The notes: a model not told the origin generated them from the sequence alone. A stretch of 8,953 nucleotides of DNA from Sulfurovum sp. UBA1140 (GCA_002311915.1 DCAF01000035.1:11341-20293), one strand, 5' to 3'. Positions 1 through 7,186 are shown, counted from the stretch's first letter. A program made the numbers and translations.

Positions 1-971
1 GTAGTGGCTTGAACCGAGGGTTGAATTACCTTATTTGATACTCGATAGACCTCTAACTCTTTTTCTGACTTTTCCAACTTACGCTTCATGCTTACCAACT
101 GCTCTTCAATAAACTCTAACACTTTATTGTTCTGCTCATTTTTATTATTAATACTCTCTTGAATAAAAATATCGGTGAGTGAATTAATGTACGAAATGGC
201 TCTTTTTTGAATGTTGTCTTTATAGGCAATTTTGATAATAGAGACATCCTCTTCAAGTTGTGAAATACTTAAATTATTCTTGATAATGGTCTCATAGATA
301 TGTCGATTGTTTCCATGGATGACAAAATGAATGGGTCCTTTAATATTCGAGAGCTTCTCAACTTTAAATTTAAAATATTCGGTTGATACGGTCTCACGGT
401 AGGCAAAGTTACCCTCTTTTTTAATTTTAGGAAGAGATTTTCTTAAAACTTTACTAACTATTTTCTCTTTAATAGAGTGTTTAAACTGAAGTTTATAACC
501 ATCTTTCTGAGGAAAGAGTATGAGCTTTTTACCTAAAAGGTTTTCATCTAAAATTTCTATATCGGTTATTTTAATGGGTAACAGATCATAGACTTCAAAC
601 TCTTTATATTTTTTGGTCACATAATACTGAACTTGAAAATCGGTTTTATCCCGTTCGAGTGCCTGATTGTTCATATAAAATGTTTTTAAAAGGGTTATAT
701 CCTCTTTGATATCTACAGCATCTGAACCTGTAATTGTTTTTAAAATCAGATCTTTATCTTTCGATTCAGCATTGGTTTTAACTTTAATTATGGCATAAGA
801 GTTATAGATTCGTGGCTGAAAATAGAGTAAAACCACTGCTAAAAGTGCTGAAAAAAGCGTAATTAAGAGTATAGACCATCGGTATCTCGCAATGGTTTGA
901 AAAACCTCTTTAATATTAATTTCACTCCTGTTCTCTGCAAGATATCGGTTCTCATCACTATATGAACGCAT
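1..971 (-). CDS. Wzz/GumC-family polysaccharide chain-length determinant, N-terminal part (runs off left edge)
   Basis: Translating the minus strand from the ATG at 971 gives 323 codons with no stop up to the window edge, so the C-terminus is missing. The start is set by AGGAGT five bases upstream. The protein has a cytoplasmic N-terminus of about 30 residues and one membrane helix at about 32-51 (starting WSILLITLF). A long charged periplasmic region follows. Near residues 285-312 there is a Glu/Lys-rich coiled coil (FIEEQLVSMKRKLEKSEKEL, then EVYR) that matches the GNVR segment of this family. Such inner-membrane polysaccharide co-polymerases set chain length in Wzy-dependent capsule, O-antigen or exopolysaccharide export. 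The second membrane helix and any fused tyrosine-kinase domain would lie outside the window, so I cannot say whether this is a Wzz-only or a kinase-fused (ExoP-type) protein. The 111-bp spacer upstream is very AT-rich and shows no convincing promoter. Confidence 0.85.
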   Translation of the reverse strand, partial: MRSYSDENRYLAENRSEINIKEVFQTIARYRWSILLITLFSALLAVVLLYFQPRIYNSYAIIKVKTNAESKDKDLILKTITGSDAVDIKEDITLLKTFYMNNQALERDKTDFQVQYYVTKKYKEFEVYDLLPIKITDIEILDENLLGKKLILFPQKDGYKLQFKHSIKEKIVSKVLRKSLPKIKKEGNFAYRETVSTEYFKFKVEKLSNIKGPIHFVIHGNNRHIYETIIKNNLSISQLEEDVSIIKIAYKDNIQKRAISYINSLTDIFIQESINNKNEQNNKVLEFIEEQLVSMKRKLEKSEKELEVYRVSNKVIQPSVQAT

Positions 972-1082
972 TGATACTCCTATCTACTATTTATTAAAGT
1001 ATATTGATAACTTTTTAATAGTATTATTTTATCAAGTTTTCAATAAAAGTATGTTGTAAATTAATATTAAATGTTAACTTCT

Positions 1083-1475
1083 TTAGCGATTCGCAATACT
1101 TTTAGCCCAAGACTCCATCGTGGCATTGGCTTCTGGATTGGGTGCTTCTAAAAAACTAATTACAAAATCGTCAACTCGTTCCACCACACCAATAGATCGT
1201 GGTCGTACTGCTAAAATATTTGCTTTTAGTAGTTTTTTTCCAAAACAGCAGATAATATTTTGTGCATCTAAAATATCTACAGCAATCTCACCATCGAGCA
1301 GTTGTTGCGTATGTGCATAGTGGTCAAAAGTAGCAATATATGTAGCAACAGGATGTGCCTCTATCTTCTCTTGCAGATAAGAAATAATCTCATCGGTGGT
1401 ATCAAAGGTTGTCTCTGTTTTTTTAATATCCAGCTCAAATACAGGATATTTTTCCATAACAATGGTCTGTCTCAT
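1083..1475 (-). CDS. Conserved hypothetical protein, 130 aa
   Basis: This is a soluble 130-residue protein with no signal peptide or membrane segment. I do not know its function; it resembles small uncharacterised proteins found in Campylobacterota, possibly the family named DUF6858, though that is from memory. Visible features are a histidine-containing stretch at 41-56 (H41, then FDHYAHT with H52 and H55), a vicinal Cys pair at 76-77 (IICCFGKKL) and RPRSIGV at 91-97. The His and Cys residues could bind a metal or cofactor, but this is only inference. It lies 100 bp downstream of the SQR-like flavoprotein on the same strand, so the two may be cotranscribed. The start at 1475 has only a weak purine-rich ribosome site (AGAAAGAGAG). 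An internal ATG at codon 7 is a possible alternative start, but residues 8 onward (EKYPVFELDI) are needed in either case. Confidence 0.8.
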   Translation of the reverse strand: MRQTIVMEKYPVFELDIKKTETTFDTTDEIISYLQEKIEAHPVATYIATFDHYAHTQQLLDGEIAVDILDAQNIICCFGKKLLKANILAVRPRSIGVVERVDDFVISFLEAPNPEANATMESWAKSIANR

Positions 1476-1521
1476 TTTTCTATCTCTCTTTCTTAATAAA
1501 TATTTAAATTAAATATGGAAA

Positions 1522-1561
1522 CGGAGAGTTTACTCCCGAACAACGGAGGTAGAGCCTTCCG
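1522..1561. other. Two tandem GC-rich hairpins in the spacer between the SQR-like gene and the 130-aa gene
   Basis: In an otherwise AT-rich 100-bp spacer, two short inverted repeats sit five bases apart. The first is CGGAGAGTTTACTCCCG (1522-1538): CGG/CCG plus GAG/CTC with one bulged base and a TTTA loop. The second is CGGAGGTAGAGCCTTCCG (1544-1561): CGGA/TCCG plus GG/CC with one bulged base and a five-base loop. Both begin CGGAG and share the same design of lower stem, single bulge and upper stem. There is no T-run directly after them on either strand, so a classic intrinsic terminator is unlikely. They could be an mRNA processing or stabilising element, an attenuator, or part of a small RNA; the function is unknown. 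Confidence 0.45.
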
Positions 1562-1575
1562 ATTTCAAATCTTTC

Positions 1576-2745
1576 TTAGATTCCTGCTACTCTAGGAATT
1601 TTTCCTAGTTTAGAGTTCTTACAATACCAACCCCACCCTTTTTTCATCCAGTGACCAATAATTGGCAAGGGTATCATCTTGGCACTGCTATCACTTCGAT
1701 AGACAAACGCTGCACCATCACCTGTATCCATGAGGCACAAAATATTAAGGTGTTCCATGTAGCTCTGTTTTGAGTTTATTTTTTGAATGTGTTGAAAGAT
1801 ATTATAAGCAACATTTTTTGCCATCACTTCAGCCACATGTCCCTGTTTGGCTCTCCACTCTGGTCCCATTAATGAAGCAGAATCACCAATCGCATAAACA
1901 CCCTCGAACCCTTCTATCTCATTATACTCATTGGTCACTACAAATCCTGCATCGCTTAGTGGTAAATCAGAATCTTCTATTACAGAATGACCTTTTCCTG
2001 CCGAAATAAACATAATCAAATCAGATTCTAACTTTGTTCCATCTTCAAATTTAATGCCATCCGATTCAAACTCTACAATTTTAGAACCAACTTTTTTATT
2101 AATATTGGTCATCTTAAACATCTTGTCCATCATCACCAATGCTTTGGGTCCCATCTTCTGACCAGGTTTTGCCATGGGTGCAAAGAAGGTCAACTCAAAT
2201 TTGTCTCGAATCCCTTTACGTTTTAACATCGTATTCACATTAAAAAGCACTTCAAAAGCAGGTCCCCCACGAACGGCTGAAGTGTCATGAGGGTTTCCAC
2301 CAAAGCCCATGGCAATTTTTCCTGAACCTTTGGCAATCAAAGCATCCAGTTTGACCTTTAACTCCTCTGCCTCTTCAGGTTTACCACAAATCGAAAGGCT
2401 ATTTTCGATTCCTTTAGCTTTCATTTTATCTTGTCCCATTGCCACCACAAGATAATCAAAATCATTCAAACAACGACCACTTTTCAGAGTTACTATCTTT
2501 TCTTTGGCTTCAATAAGAACTACAGGGTCTACAATCAATTTAAACCCATGCTTCTCTGCCAACTCATATAAAGGTACAGAGATGTCACTTTTAGTAACCC
2601 CTCCTGTTGGAATCCAAATAGAAGTAGGATAGATATAAAAGTAATCACGGTCACTCACAAGTGTGGTATCCAACCCCTGTTTTCGTAGATAAATAGCCGT
2701 TTCAAGACCAGCAAAACCACCACCCAACACTAAAATACGCTTCAT
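1576..2745 (-). CDS. Sulfide:quinone oxidoreductase-like FAD-dependent oxidoreductase
   Basis: This 389-residue flavoprotein belongs to the two-dinucleotide-binding-domain group that includes SQR, flavocytochrome c and NDH-2. The N-terminal FAD-binding motif is ILVLGGGFAGLETA (4-17), a second nucleotide-fold segment starts around 142 (GKIAMGFGG), and the C-terminal FAD motif is VYAIGDSA (283-290). The C-terminal region with HWMKKGWGWY (365-374) resembles the amphipathic membrane-contact end of SQRs. Four cysteines are present (92, 120, 337, 374). By motif context C120 (SICGKPEEAE) and C337 (CLMDTGDG) fit two of the three SQR cysteines. The third, normally in an ASCFGPAYE-like motif, is replaced by AVRGGPAFE (157-165), so the usual disulfide partner is missing. 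Sulfide oxidation should therefore not be assumed. The gene has a strong ribosome site (GAGGAG) and a TATAAT promoter upstream. Confidence 0.85.
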   Translation of the reverse strand: MKRILVLGGGFAGLETAIYLRKQGLDTTLVSDRDYFYIYPTSIWIPTGGVTKSDISVPLYELAEKHGFKLIVDPVVLIEAKEKIVTLKSGRCLNDFDYLVVAMGQDKMKAKGIENSLSICGKPEEAEELKVKLDALIAKGSGKIAMGFGGNPHDTSAVRGGPAFEVLFNVNTMLKRKGIRDKFELTFFAPMAKPGQKMGPKALVMMDKMFKMTNINKKVGSKIVEFESDGIKFEDGTKLESDLIMFISAGKGHSVIEDSDLPLSDAGFVVTNEYNEIEGFEGVYAIGDSASLMGPEWRAKQGHVAEVMAKNVAYNIFQHIQKINSKQSYMEHLNILCLMDTGDGAAFVYRSDSSAKMIPLPIIGHWMKKGWGWYCKNSKLGKIPRVAGI

Positions 2746-2773
2746 AATAATTTCTCCTCATTAATAATTTCAT

Positions 2774-2779
2774 ATTATA
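2774..2779 (-). promoter_or_regulatory. Putative -10 element for the SQR-like gene
   Basis: TATAAT reads on the minus strand 28 bp before the ATG at 2745, giving a predicted leader of roughly 20 nt that contains the GAGGAG ribosome site. There is no clear -35 hexamer, which is usual for housekeeping promoters of Campylobacterota. A plus-strand TATAAT overlaps it at 2776-2781 because the site is nearly palindromic, but it lies over 150 bp from the plus-strand gene. Confidence 0.5.
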
Positions 2780-2944
2780 ATCGGCATAATAATACATTAT
2801 TTTTCTGTAAAAGAGATTAATCTTATTTGATTCGACTATTCAGAAAAAAACTGGATTAAAAGGTGATAAATTTTTTCTATTTTCAGCATATTAATGTTAA
2901 AATTAAAACAAGTTGTTATAAACACTAAAGGGTACTTGATGTAT

Positions 2945-2951
2945 AAAAAAA
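2945..2951 (+). repeat. A7 homopolymer at the frameshift point
   Basis: The run of seven A bases directly follows ATG TAT. With seven A bases the ATG frame is wrong for the downstream coding stretch; with eight it is right. Such tracts are common slippage sites in Campylobacterota, though seven is short compared with typical contingency tracts. Confidence 0.6.
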
Positions 2952-3231
2952 TCAAAAGTCAACAGACAAAGAAACGATTCATAAACTTGGGGATGTATTT
3001 ACAAACTATCCTATTAATGAGTTTTATAACAATATCTCTATTAAAGCCTTGGCTAAAGTATCAGAGAAACCAAGTGAGTCGATGGGCATTGGATTGGGGT
3101 ACACGGTTTTTGATGGTATCGAAATCTTTATTGCTCAAGTCTGGACACAAAATAATAAAAATGTAAAAAGAAGCAGTTTGGGTCATACACCAACCATCAC
3201 CTATGGTGTTAGTTTTAATCTAAACAGAGGA

Positions 3232-3258
3232 TTGGAGTGGATTCAAAATTCACTCCAA
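3232..3258. terminator. Hairpin between convergent genes, likely terminator
   Basis: TTGGAGTG (3232-3239) and CACTCCAA (3251-3258) are perfect inverted repeats. Pairing continues inward through a G-T wobble and ATT/AAT to a three-base loop, about 12 pairs in all. On the plus strand a T6 run follows at 3268-3273, nine bases beyond the stem, so termination of the plus-strand gene is plausible though the spacing is loose. The stem lies inside the last codons of that gene. It may also slow transcription from the minus-strand isomerase gene, which ends at 3265, but there is no T-run on that side. Confidence 0.5.
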
Positions 3259-3264
3259 GAGTAA

Positions 3265-4116
3265 CTATTTTTTAGATTTACTTGTATTAGTATCAGAAAA
3301 ATCTTTAAGCTCTAGCTTTGCCTCTTCTTTTAATTTTTTAACGGTATCATCCATAAAGGTATTGAATCGTTCTTTGTTCAAAGCCAAAATAATCATCTCT
3401 TTAACCTCATCTAGTTTTTGAGTAGAGGCTTCTTTTCTACCTTCAAGATAGATAACATGATAACCAAATTGAGTCTTAACAGCCTCTTGAGTAAATTCAC
3501 CTTTTTTAAGCTTATCTGCTGCTGCACTAAACTCTGGTACCATTCTATCTAAACCAAACCAACCTAAATCTCCACCATTTTTTCCAGAAGGTCCTATTGA
3601 CTTCTCTTTGGCAAGTTTAATAAAAGTCTCTTCTGTATTGTTAGTATCGCCAAGTGTTTTGATTATCTCTTTAGCTGTATCCTCTTTCTCTACAAGAATA
3701 TGTCTTGCTTGTAATTGAGCAGGTTTGCTGTACTTCTCTTTGTTTTTCTCGTAGTAGGCTTTAATGTCTTCATCTTTTACACCATCTTTTATTTTTTTGG
3801 CCTCTTGCTCCATCCAAATATTCAAAACCAACTCTTTGGTTAAAAGTTCTAATTTCTTTTTATACTCATCTGTTTTCTTAAGATCAAACTTCATGGCATT
3901 CTGAGAAAGTAACTTTCGAGTAACCACCATCTCAACAACCTGCTTTTTCATATCATTAGGCAGTGTAGAGAAGTTCATCCCTGCTTGTCCAAGAGTCTGA
4001 GATACTTCATCGTGTGTTATCTCTTCACCATTAACCGTTCCATAACTCGTCTCTGCACTACAAACTGTTACCAACATCAATGAAGTCAATACCAATTTAA
4101 TACTATTTTTAATCAT
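3265..4116 (-). CDS. peb4: Periplasmic parvulin-type peptidyl-prolyl cis-trans isomerase, PEB4/Cbf2-like
   Basis: This 283-residue secreted folding factor catalyses cis-trans isomerisation of prolyl bonds and, like SurA and Campylobacter PEB4, probably chaperones outer-membrane proteins in the periplasm. The signal peptide is residues 1-21 (MIKNSIKLVLTSLMLVTVCS, then A), with cleavage likely after CSA; the Cys lacks a proper lipobox. A SurA-N-like helical region (about 25-125) starts YGTVNGEEIT. The parvulin domain (136-227) has QARHILVEKE, GPSGKNGGDLGWFG, MVPEFSAAA and FGYHVIYLEGR. A charged helical C-terminus and a Ser/Lys-rich tail follow. Order and length fit PEB4 (about 273 residues). 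It lies 57 bp after tkt on the same strand with its own AAAGGAT ribosome site, so cotranscription from the ispA promoter is likely. Its stop codon directly abuts that of the plus-strand gene. Confidence 0.92.
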   Translation of the reverse strand: MIKNSIKLVLTSLMLVTVCSAETSYGTVNGEEITHDEVSQTLGQAGMNFSTLPNDMKKQVVEMVVTRKLLSQNAMKFDLKKTDEYKKKLELLTKELVLNIWMEQEAKKIKDGVKDEDIKAYYEKNKEKYSKPAQLQARHILVEKEDTAKEIIKTLGDTNNTEETFIKLAKEKSIGPSGKNGGDLGWFGLDRMVPEFSAAADKLKKGEFTQEAVKTQFGYHVIYLEGRKEASTQKLDEVKEMIILALNKERFNTFMDDTVKKLKEEAKLELKDFSDTNTSKSKK

Positions 4117-4173
4117 TTCTATCCTTTTATTTTTATTATATTTAAGAAAAGTAAATCAACCATTAACAACAGG

Positions 4174-6156
4174 TTAACATACACCCAAATCAACTGGCTT
4201 ATACTCAACATCCATTAATGCACACGCTCGTCTCATAACACCTTCATTGGTAAACCCAAATTTCTCAAAAAGCAGGTGAGCAGGAGCAGAAGCACCAAAG
4301 GTCTCCATACAAAGAACATCATCAGCGTATCGGTAATACTCAGTAGCTGTTGCAGCTTCAACTGCTAAAACTTTTGTATCTTTGCTTACAACTCTTGCTC
4401 TATAGTCAGTATCCTGCTCATTAAACAGATCAAGACAAGGAACAGAGACCACATTCGCTCGAATACCTAAAACTTCTAAGTGACACGCTGCTTGAAGACA
4501 AAGCATAAGTTCACTACCACTTGCCATTAAAGTAAAATTTGCATTCTCACGCTCTTTAACAATATACGCCCCATTAGAGACTTCACCAAAATCTCTTGTT
4601 GGCTTTAAAGTTTTAAGTTTTTGACGACTGAGTACAAAGCCATGAGGAGCATTCATACTAAGTGCTGTTTTCCAAGCTTCCACGTTCTCTGTGGCATCTG
4701 CAGGTCTCCAAACATAAAAGTTTGGCAACGCTCTAAACTGACTCAACTGCTCAATTGGCTCATGAGTTGGTCCATCTTCACCCACACCAATACTGTCATG
4801 TGTCCAGATAAAGAAGTTTTGGATACTTGTCAACGCAGCAATTCTAGCACTTGGTTTCAAGTAATCCGAGAAAACAAAGAAAGTGGCATTGAATGGGATA
4901 ATCGTTCCATAAAGAGCCATCGCATTGGTAATCGCTGCCATAGAATGCTCACGAATACCAAAGTGCATGTTTTTCCCTTTAGGAAATTCGCCCATATCGG
5001 CTAAATTTGTCTTATTTGATGGTGCTAAGTCAGCTGAACCACCAACAAAACTTGGAATCGCTTTGGCAATGGCATTTAAAATTTTACCATTACTATCTCT
5101 AGTTGCCACGGCTCCACTATCACTAAAATCAGGGAACTCAATGGCTGAAAAATCAGGATTTAATAACCTATTCATCGCTTCATTCTGCTCAATCAGTGGA
5201 GCCTCTTTATGTCGATGAATCCACTCTTTTTCATAAAGTTCACCATTATCAATCGCACATCTAAATCGCACCATTACATCTTCAGGAATATGAAACTTCT
5301 TATCAGCAGGAAAACCCTCTTTAGTTTTAGATTCAGCAATAATTGTATCACCGAGTGGAGAACCATGGGTACTTGCAGAACCCTCTAGCTCACCTGCACC
5401 TTTACCGATAATCGTATTGGCAATAATAATGGTTGGCTTGGTTGCTGTTTTTACTTCATTTAAGGCTTTATCAATATCATCATAACAGTGACCATTGATT
5501 TTTTTAACATCCCACCCTTGAGCCTCAAATCGTTTGGCAACATCTTCACTCCAAGCGATACTGATATCACCCTCGATGGTAATTGCATTACTATCATAAA
5601 TAAGTACCATATTATCAAGCCCTAAATGACCAGCTACTGAACAGGCTTCATACGAAATACCCTCTTGCAGGTCCCCATCTCCACAAAGACAATAAACTTT
5701 ATGGTCAATAAGCTCACAAGTTTCAGAATTAACTTGATTCCCTGTATATTTCGCAGCCATTGCAAAACCTACTGCATTGGCAATCCCTTGTCCCAATGGA
5801 CCAGTTGTTATCTCAACACCATCAGTATGACCATATTCTGGATGCCCAGGTGTTTTAGAGTCAAGCTGTCTAAACGCTTTTAAATCATCTAAAGATAAAT
5901 CATATCCCCAAAGATGTAGAAGTGAATAGATAAGTGATGAACCATGACCACCAGAGAAAACCAATCTGTCTCTATTTAACCATTTAGGATTCTTAGGATT
6001 ATGCTTAAGGTGTTCGCTCAATACAACAGCAATGTCAGCCAGACCCATTGGAGCCCCTGGATGTCCTGAATTTGCCTCTTGTACCATATCTGCTGCTAAA
6101 AATCTAATGGTGTTTGCCATCTTCTTACGCATACTGTTTTGCTCTGTCATTCCCAT
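4174..6156 (-). CDS. tkt: Transketolase
   Basis: This cytoplasmic thiamine-diphosphate enzyme moves two-carbon units between ketose and aldose phosphates in the non-oxidative pentose phosphate pathway. It is 660 residues, the normal bacterial length. Visible motifs are SGHPGAPMG (30-38, substrate His), TTGPLGQGIANAVG (117-130), and the ThDP/Mg site GDGDLQEG (159-166) ending near N189. THGSPLG follows at 263-269. The Pyr domain has HFGIREHSMA (398-407, with the glutamate that activates the cofactor) and GVGEDGPTHEPIEQL (457-471), and the C-terminal domain starts near 535. I chose the ATG at 6156 because AAGGAA lies seven bases upstream; the Met two codons later is less well spaced. It starts 30 bp after ispA, so the two form an operon, the same order as in C. 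jejuni (ispA Cj1644, tkt Cj1645, from memory). No defects are visible. Confidence 0.98.
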   Translation of the reverse strand: MGMTEQNSMRKKMANTIRFLAADMVQEANSGHPGAPMGLADIAVVLSEHLKHNPKNPKWLNRDRLVFSGGHGSSLIYSLLHLWGYDLSLDDLKAFRQLDSKTPGHPEYGHTDGVEITTGPLGQGIANAVGFAMAAKYTGNQVNSETCELIDHKVYCLCGDGDLQEGISYEACSVAGHLGLDNMVLIYDSNAITIEGDISIAWSEDVAKRFEAQGWDVKKINGHCYDDIDKALNEVKTATKPTIIIANTIIGKGAGELEGSASTHGSPLGDTIIAESKTKEGFPADKKFHIPEDVMVRFRCAIDNGELYEKEWIHRHKEAPLIEQNEAMNRLLNPDFSAIEFPDFSDSGAVATRDSNGKILNAIAKAIPSFVGGSADLAPSNKTNLADMGEFPKGKNMHFGIREHSMAAITNAMALYGTIIPFNATFFVFSDYLKPSARIAALTSIQNFFIWTHDSIGVGEDGPTHEPIEQLSQFRALPNFYVWRPADATENVEAWKTALSMNAPHGFVLSRQKLKTLKPTRDFGEVSNGAYIVKERENANFTLMASGSELMLCLQAACHLEVLGIRANVVSVPCLDLFNEQDTDYRARVVSKDTKVLAVEAATATEYYRYADDVLCMETFGASAPAHLLFEKFGFTNEGVMRRACALMDVEYKPVDLGVC

Positions 6157-6186
6157 TTAATAGTTCCTTTATCTGTAATTAAAATT

Positions 6187-7044
6187 TTATCTATGTCTAT
6201 AGAGATATTGCTCTATAATTGGATTTAAAACCTTTTGGAGAGATTTATCAAAAGATTTAAATCTACCTTCAAGATTATTTGCCAATACTTCAGCCTCTTC
6301 TATGCTCTTATCTAACCCTATAATATTCACAAAAGAGTTTTTATCTCCATCATTACCTGTCGTTTTTCCTGCTTCTTCATCACTCTGTGTCTCATCTATA
6401 ATATCATCTTGAATTTGAAACAACAGACCTAAATCAAGACCAAAATGGTAAAGCTCATCTTGTTTTTTCTTCTCTAATCCTACAATAATAGCCCCCATAA
6501 GAAGTGAAGTTGCAATAAGTTTGGCTGTTTTATTGGTATGTAAAATCTTAACCTGCTCAAGGGTTAAAAGTTGGTTTTCAAAATGTAAATCAATGGCTTG
6601 TCCTAAAACCATTCCATAGGTTCCCCCGTCACGAGCCAACAGTTCAACCAATTTAATTTTAATATCATCTCGCAGAGGAGCTTTTGATATATGATAAAAA
6701 GCTTCACTGTTGAGTGCATCACCTGCCAAAATAGCCGTTGCTTCATCATAAGTAGTATGTAGTGTTGGAAAACCACGACGTAAATCAGCATTGTCCATCG
6801 AGGGTAAATCATCATGAATCAATGAGTAAGTATGTAAAAACTCTATCGCTAAAGCAGGAGCCAATGCACCTTCATATAAGAGGGGTTCATAAGCGTCAAC
6901 AACTGATAGCAATAACATAGGACGAAATCGCTTACCACCTGCAAGCAACATCTCTGATAAAGCATTATTATAATGAGGATGAAAGCTCTCTACTACTGGT
7001 AAATTAGCTTTGAGATAAGCTTCAAATCTTTGCATATGTGCCAT
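6187..7044 (-). CDS. ispA: Short-chain polyprenyl (farnesyl) diphosphate synthase
   Basis: This 285-residue cytoplasmic prenyltransferase condenses isopentenyl diphosphate with allylic diphosphates to give farnesyl (or geranylgeranyl) diphosphate for quinones and undecaprenyl phosphate. Motifs in order are GGKRFRP (36-42), the first Asp-rich motif DDLPSMD (78-84, Asp at 78, 79 and 84), RRG (89-91), GQAIDL (148-153) and the second Asp-rich motif DDIID (213-217). The two extra residues inside the first motif and the preceding YSLIH are typical of bacterial type-II farnesyl diphosphate synthases, as in E. coli IspA. Product length cannot be fixed from sequence alone. The ATG at 7044 has no good ribosome site; Met4 (ATG ending at 7035) has GGATGG five bases upstream and could be the true start. 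It is first in the probable ispA-tkt-peb4 transcript. Confidence 0.95.
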   Translation of the reverse strand: MAHMQRFEAYLKANLPVVESFHPHYNNALSEMLLAGGKRFRPMLLLSVVDAYEPLLYEGALAPALAIEFLHTYSLIHDDLPSMDNADLRRGFPTLHTTYDEATAILAGDALNSEAFYHISKAPLRDDIKIKLVELLARDGGTYGMVLGQAIDLHFENQLLTLEQVKILHTNKTAKLIATSLLMGAIIVGLEKKKQDELYHFGLDLGLLFQIQDDIIDETQSDEEAGKTTGNDGDKNSFVNIIGLDKSIEEAEVLANNLEGRFKSFDKSLQKVLNPIIEQYLYRHR

Positions 7045-7070
7045 CCATATTCAGGTTTATTTTTGGCAAT

Positions 7071-7076
7071 ATTATA
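7071..7076 (-). promoter_or_regulatory. Putative -10 element of the ispA-tkt operon
   Basis: A perfect TATAAT on the minus strand (context GCTGATATAATATTG) lies 26 bp before the ispA ATG, so the leader would be about 20 nt or shorter. No consensus -35 is seen. This is the best promoter candidate upstream of the three-gene cluster. Confidence 0.55.
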
Positions 7077-7151
7077 TCAGCAATAGACTAAATTATGCCA
7101 TAAAGTTAAAAAATGTGTTATTTTTATAAAAAGGTTAAATAAGAGATAAAT

Positions 7152-7186
7152 AAAAAAAGAGGGGTGAGGATGAAATTTTTCATCCT
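7152..7186 (-). terminator. Intrinsic terminator of csp
   Basis: Reading the minus strand after the csp stop, AGGATGAAA and TTTCATCCT (7186-7167) form a perfect nine-pair stem with a two-base loop. An eight-base C-rich linker and then T7 (7158-7152) follow. The gap between stem and T-run is longer than ideal, but the stem is the strongest in the spacer and is correctly placed. Confidence 0.65.

Larger units (their letters stand above)
2939..3264 (+). pseudogene. Short frameshifted gene, beta-rich protein of unknown family
   Basis: An ATG at 2939 has a well-placed ribosome site (AAAGGG, 2927-2932, six-base gap). After four codons the frame enters an A7 run (2945-2951) and continues as an implausible Lys/Leu-rich peptide. 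A shift of -1 at the run (equivalent to one extra A) joins the start MYKK to the frame that is open to the TAA at 3262-3264. The composite is a coherent product of about 108 residues (MYKKNQKSTDKETIHKLGDV...). Its second half alternates polar and hydrophobic residues (MGIGLGYTVFDGIEIFIAQV; TPTITYGVSFNLNRGLEW), like strands of an outer-membrane barrel, but there is no signal peptide. It may be the 3' remnant of a larger porin-like gene, a phase-variable or slippage-expressed small gene, or an intact gene with a sequencing error. I do not recognise the family. Confidence 0.5.

Noticed and set aside
1770..2009. Plus-strand frame of 79 codons inside the SQR-like gene
   Set aside because: It is an antisense shadow of a clear flavoprotein gene.
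2944..2951. Programmed -1 ribosomal frameshift of the dnaX type at the A run
   Set aside because: The heptamer TAAAAAA allows only single-tRNA slippage cleanly, and I see no obvious downstream stimulatory stem or upstream Shine-Dalgarno-like stimulator; simple slippage or mutation is the more economical reading.
2894..3166. Plus-strand frame of 90 codons taken as a gene in its own right
   Set aside because: After the A7 run it encodes unlikely Lys/Leu/Trp-rich peptide, while the neighbouring frame over the same bases looks like real protein; only its start region is likely genuine.
3265..4116. Lipoprotein signal in the parvulin isomerase (VTVC at 16-19)
   Set aside because: The residue before Cys is Val rather than Gly, Ala or Ser, and a normal signal-peptidase I site (CSA) follows.
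4621..5218. Plus-strand reading frames of 127 and 97 codons opposite tkt
   Set aside because: They lie wholly inside the intact transketolase gene on the other strand and have no ribosome site or plausible protein composition.
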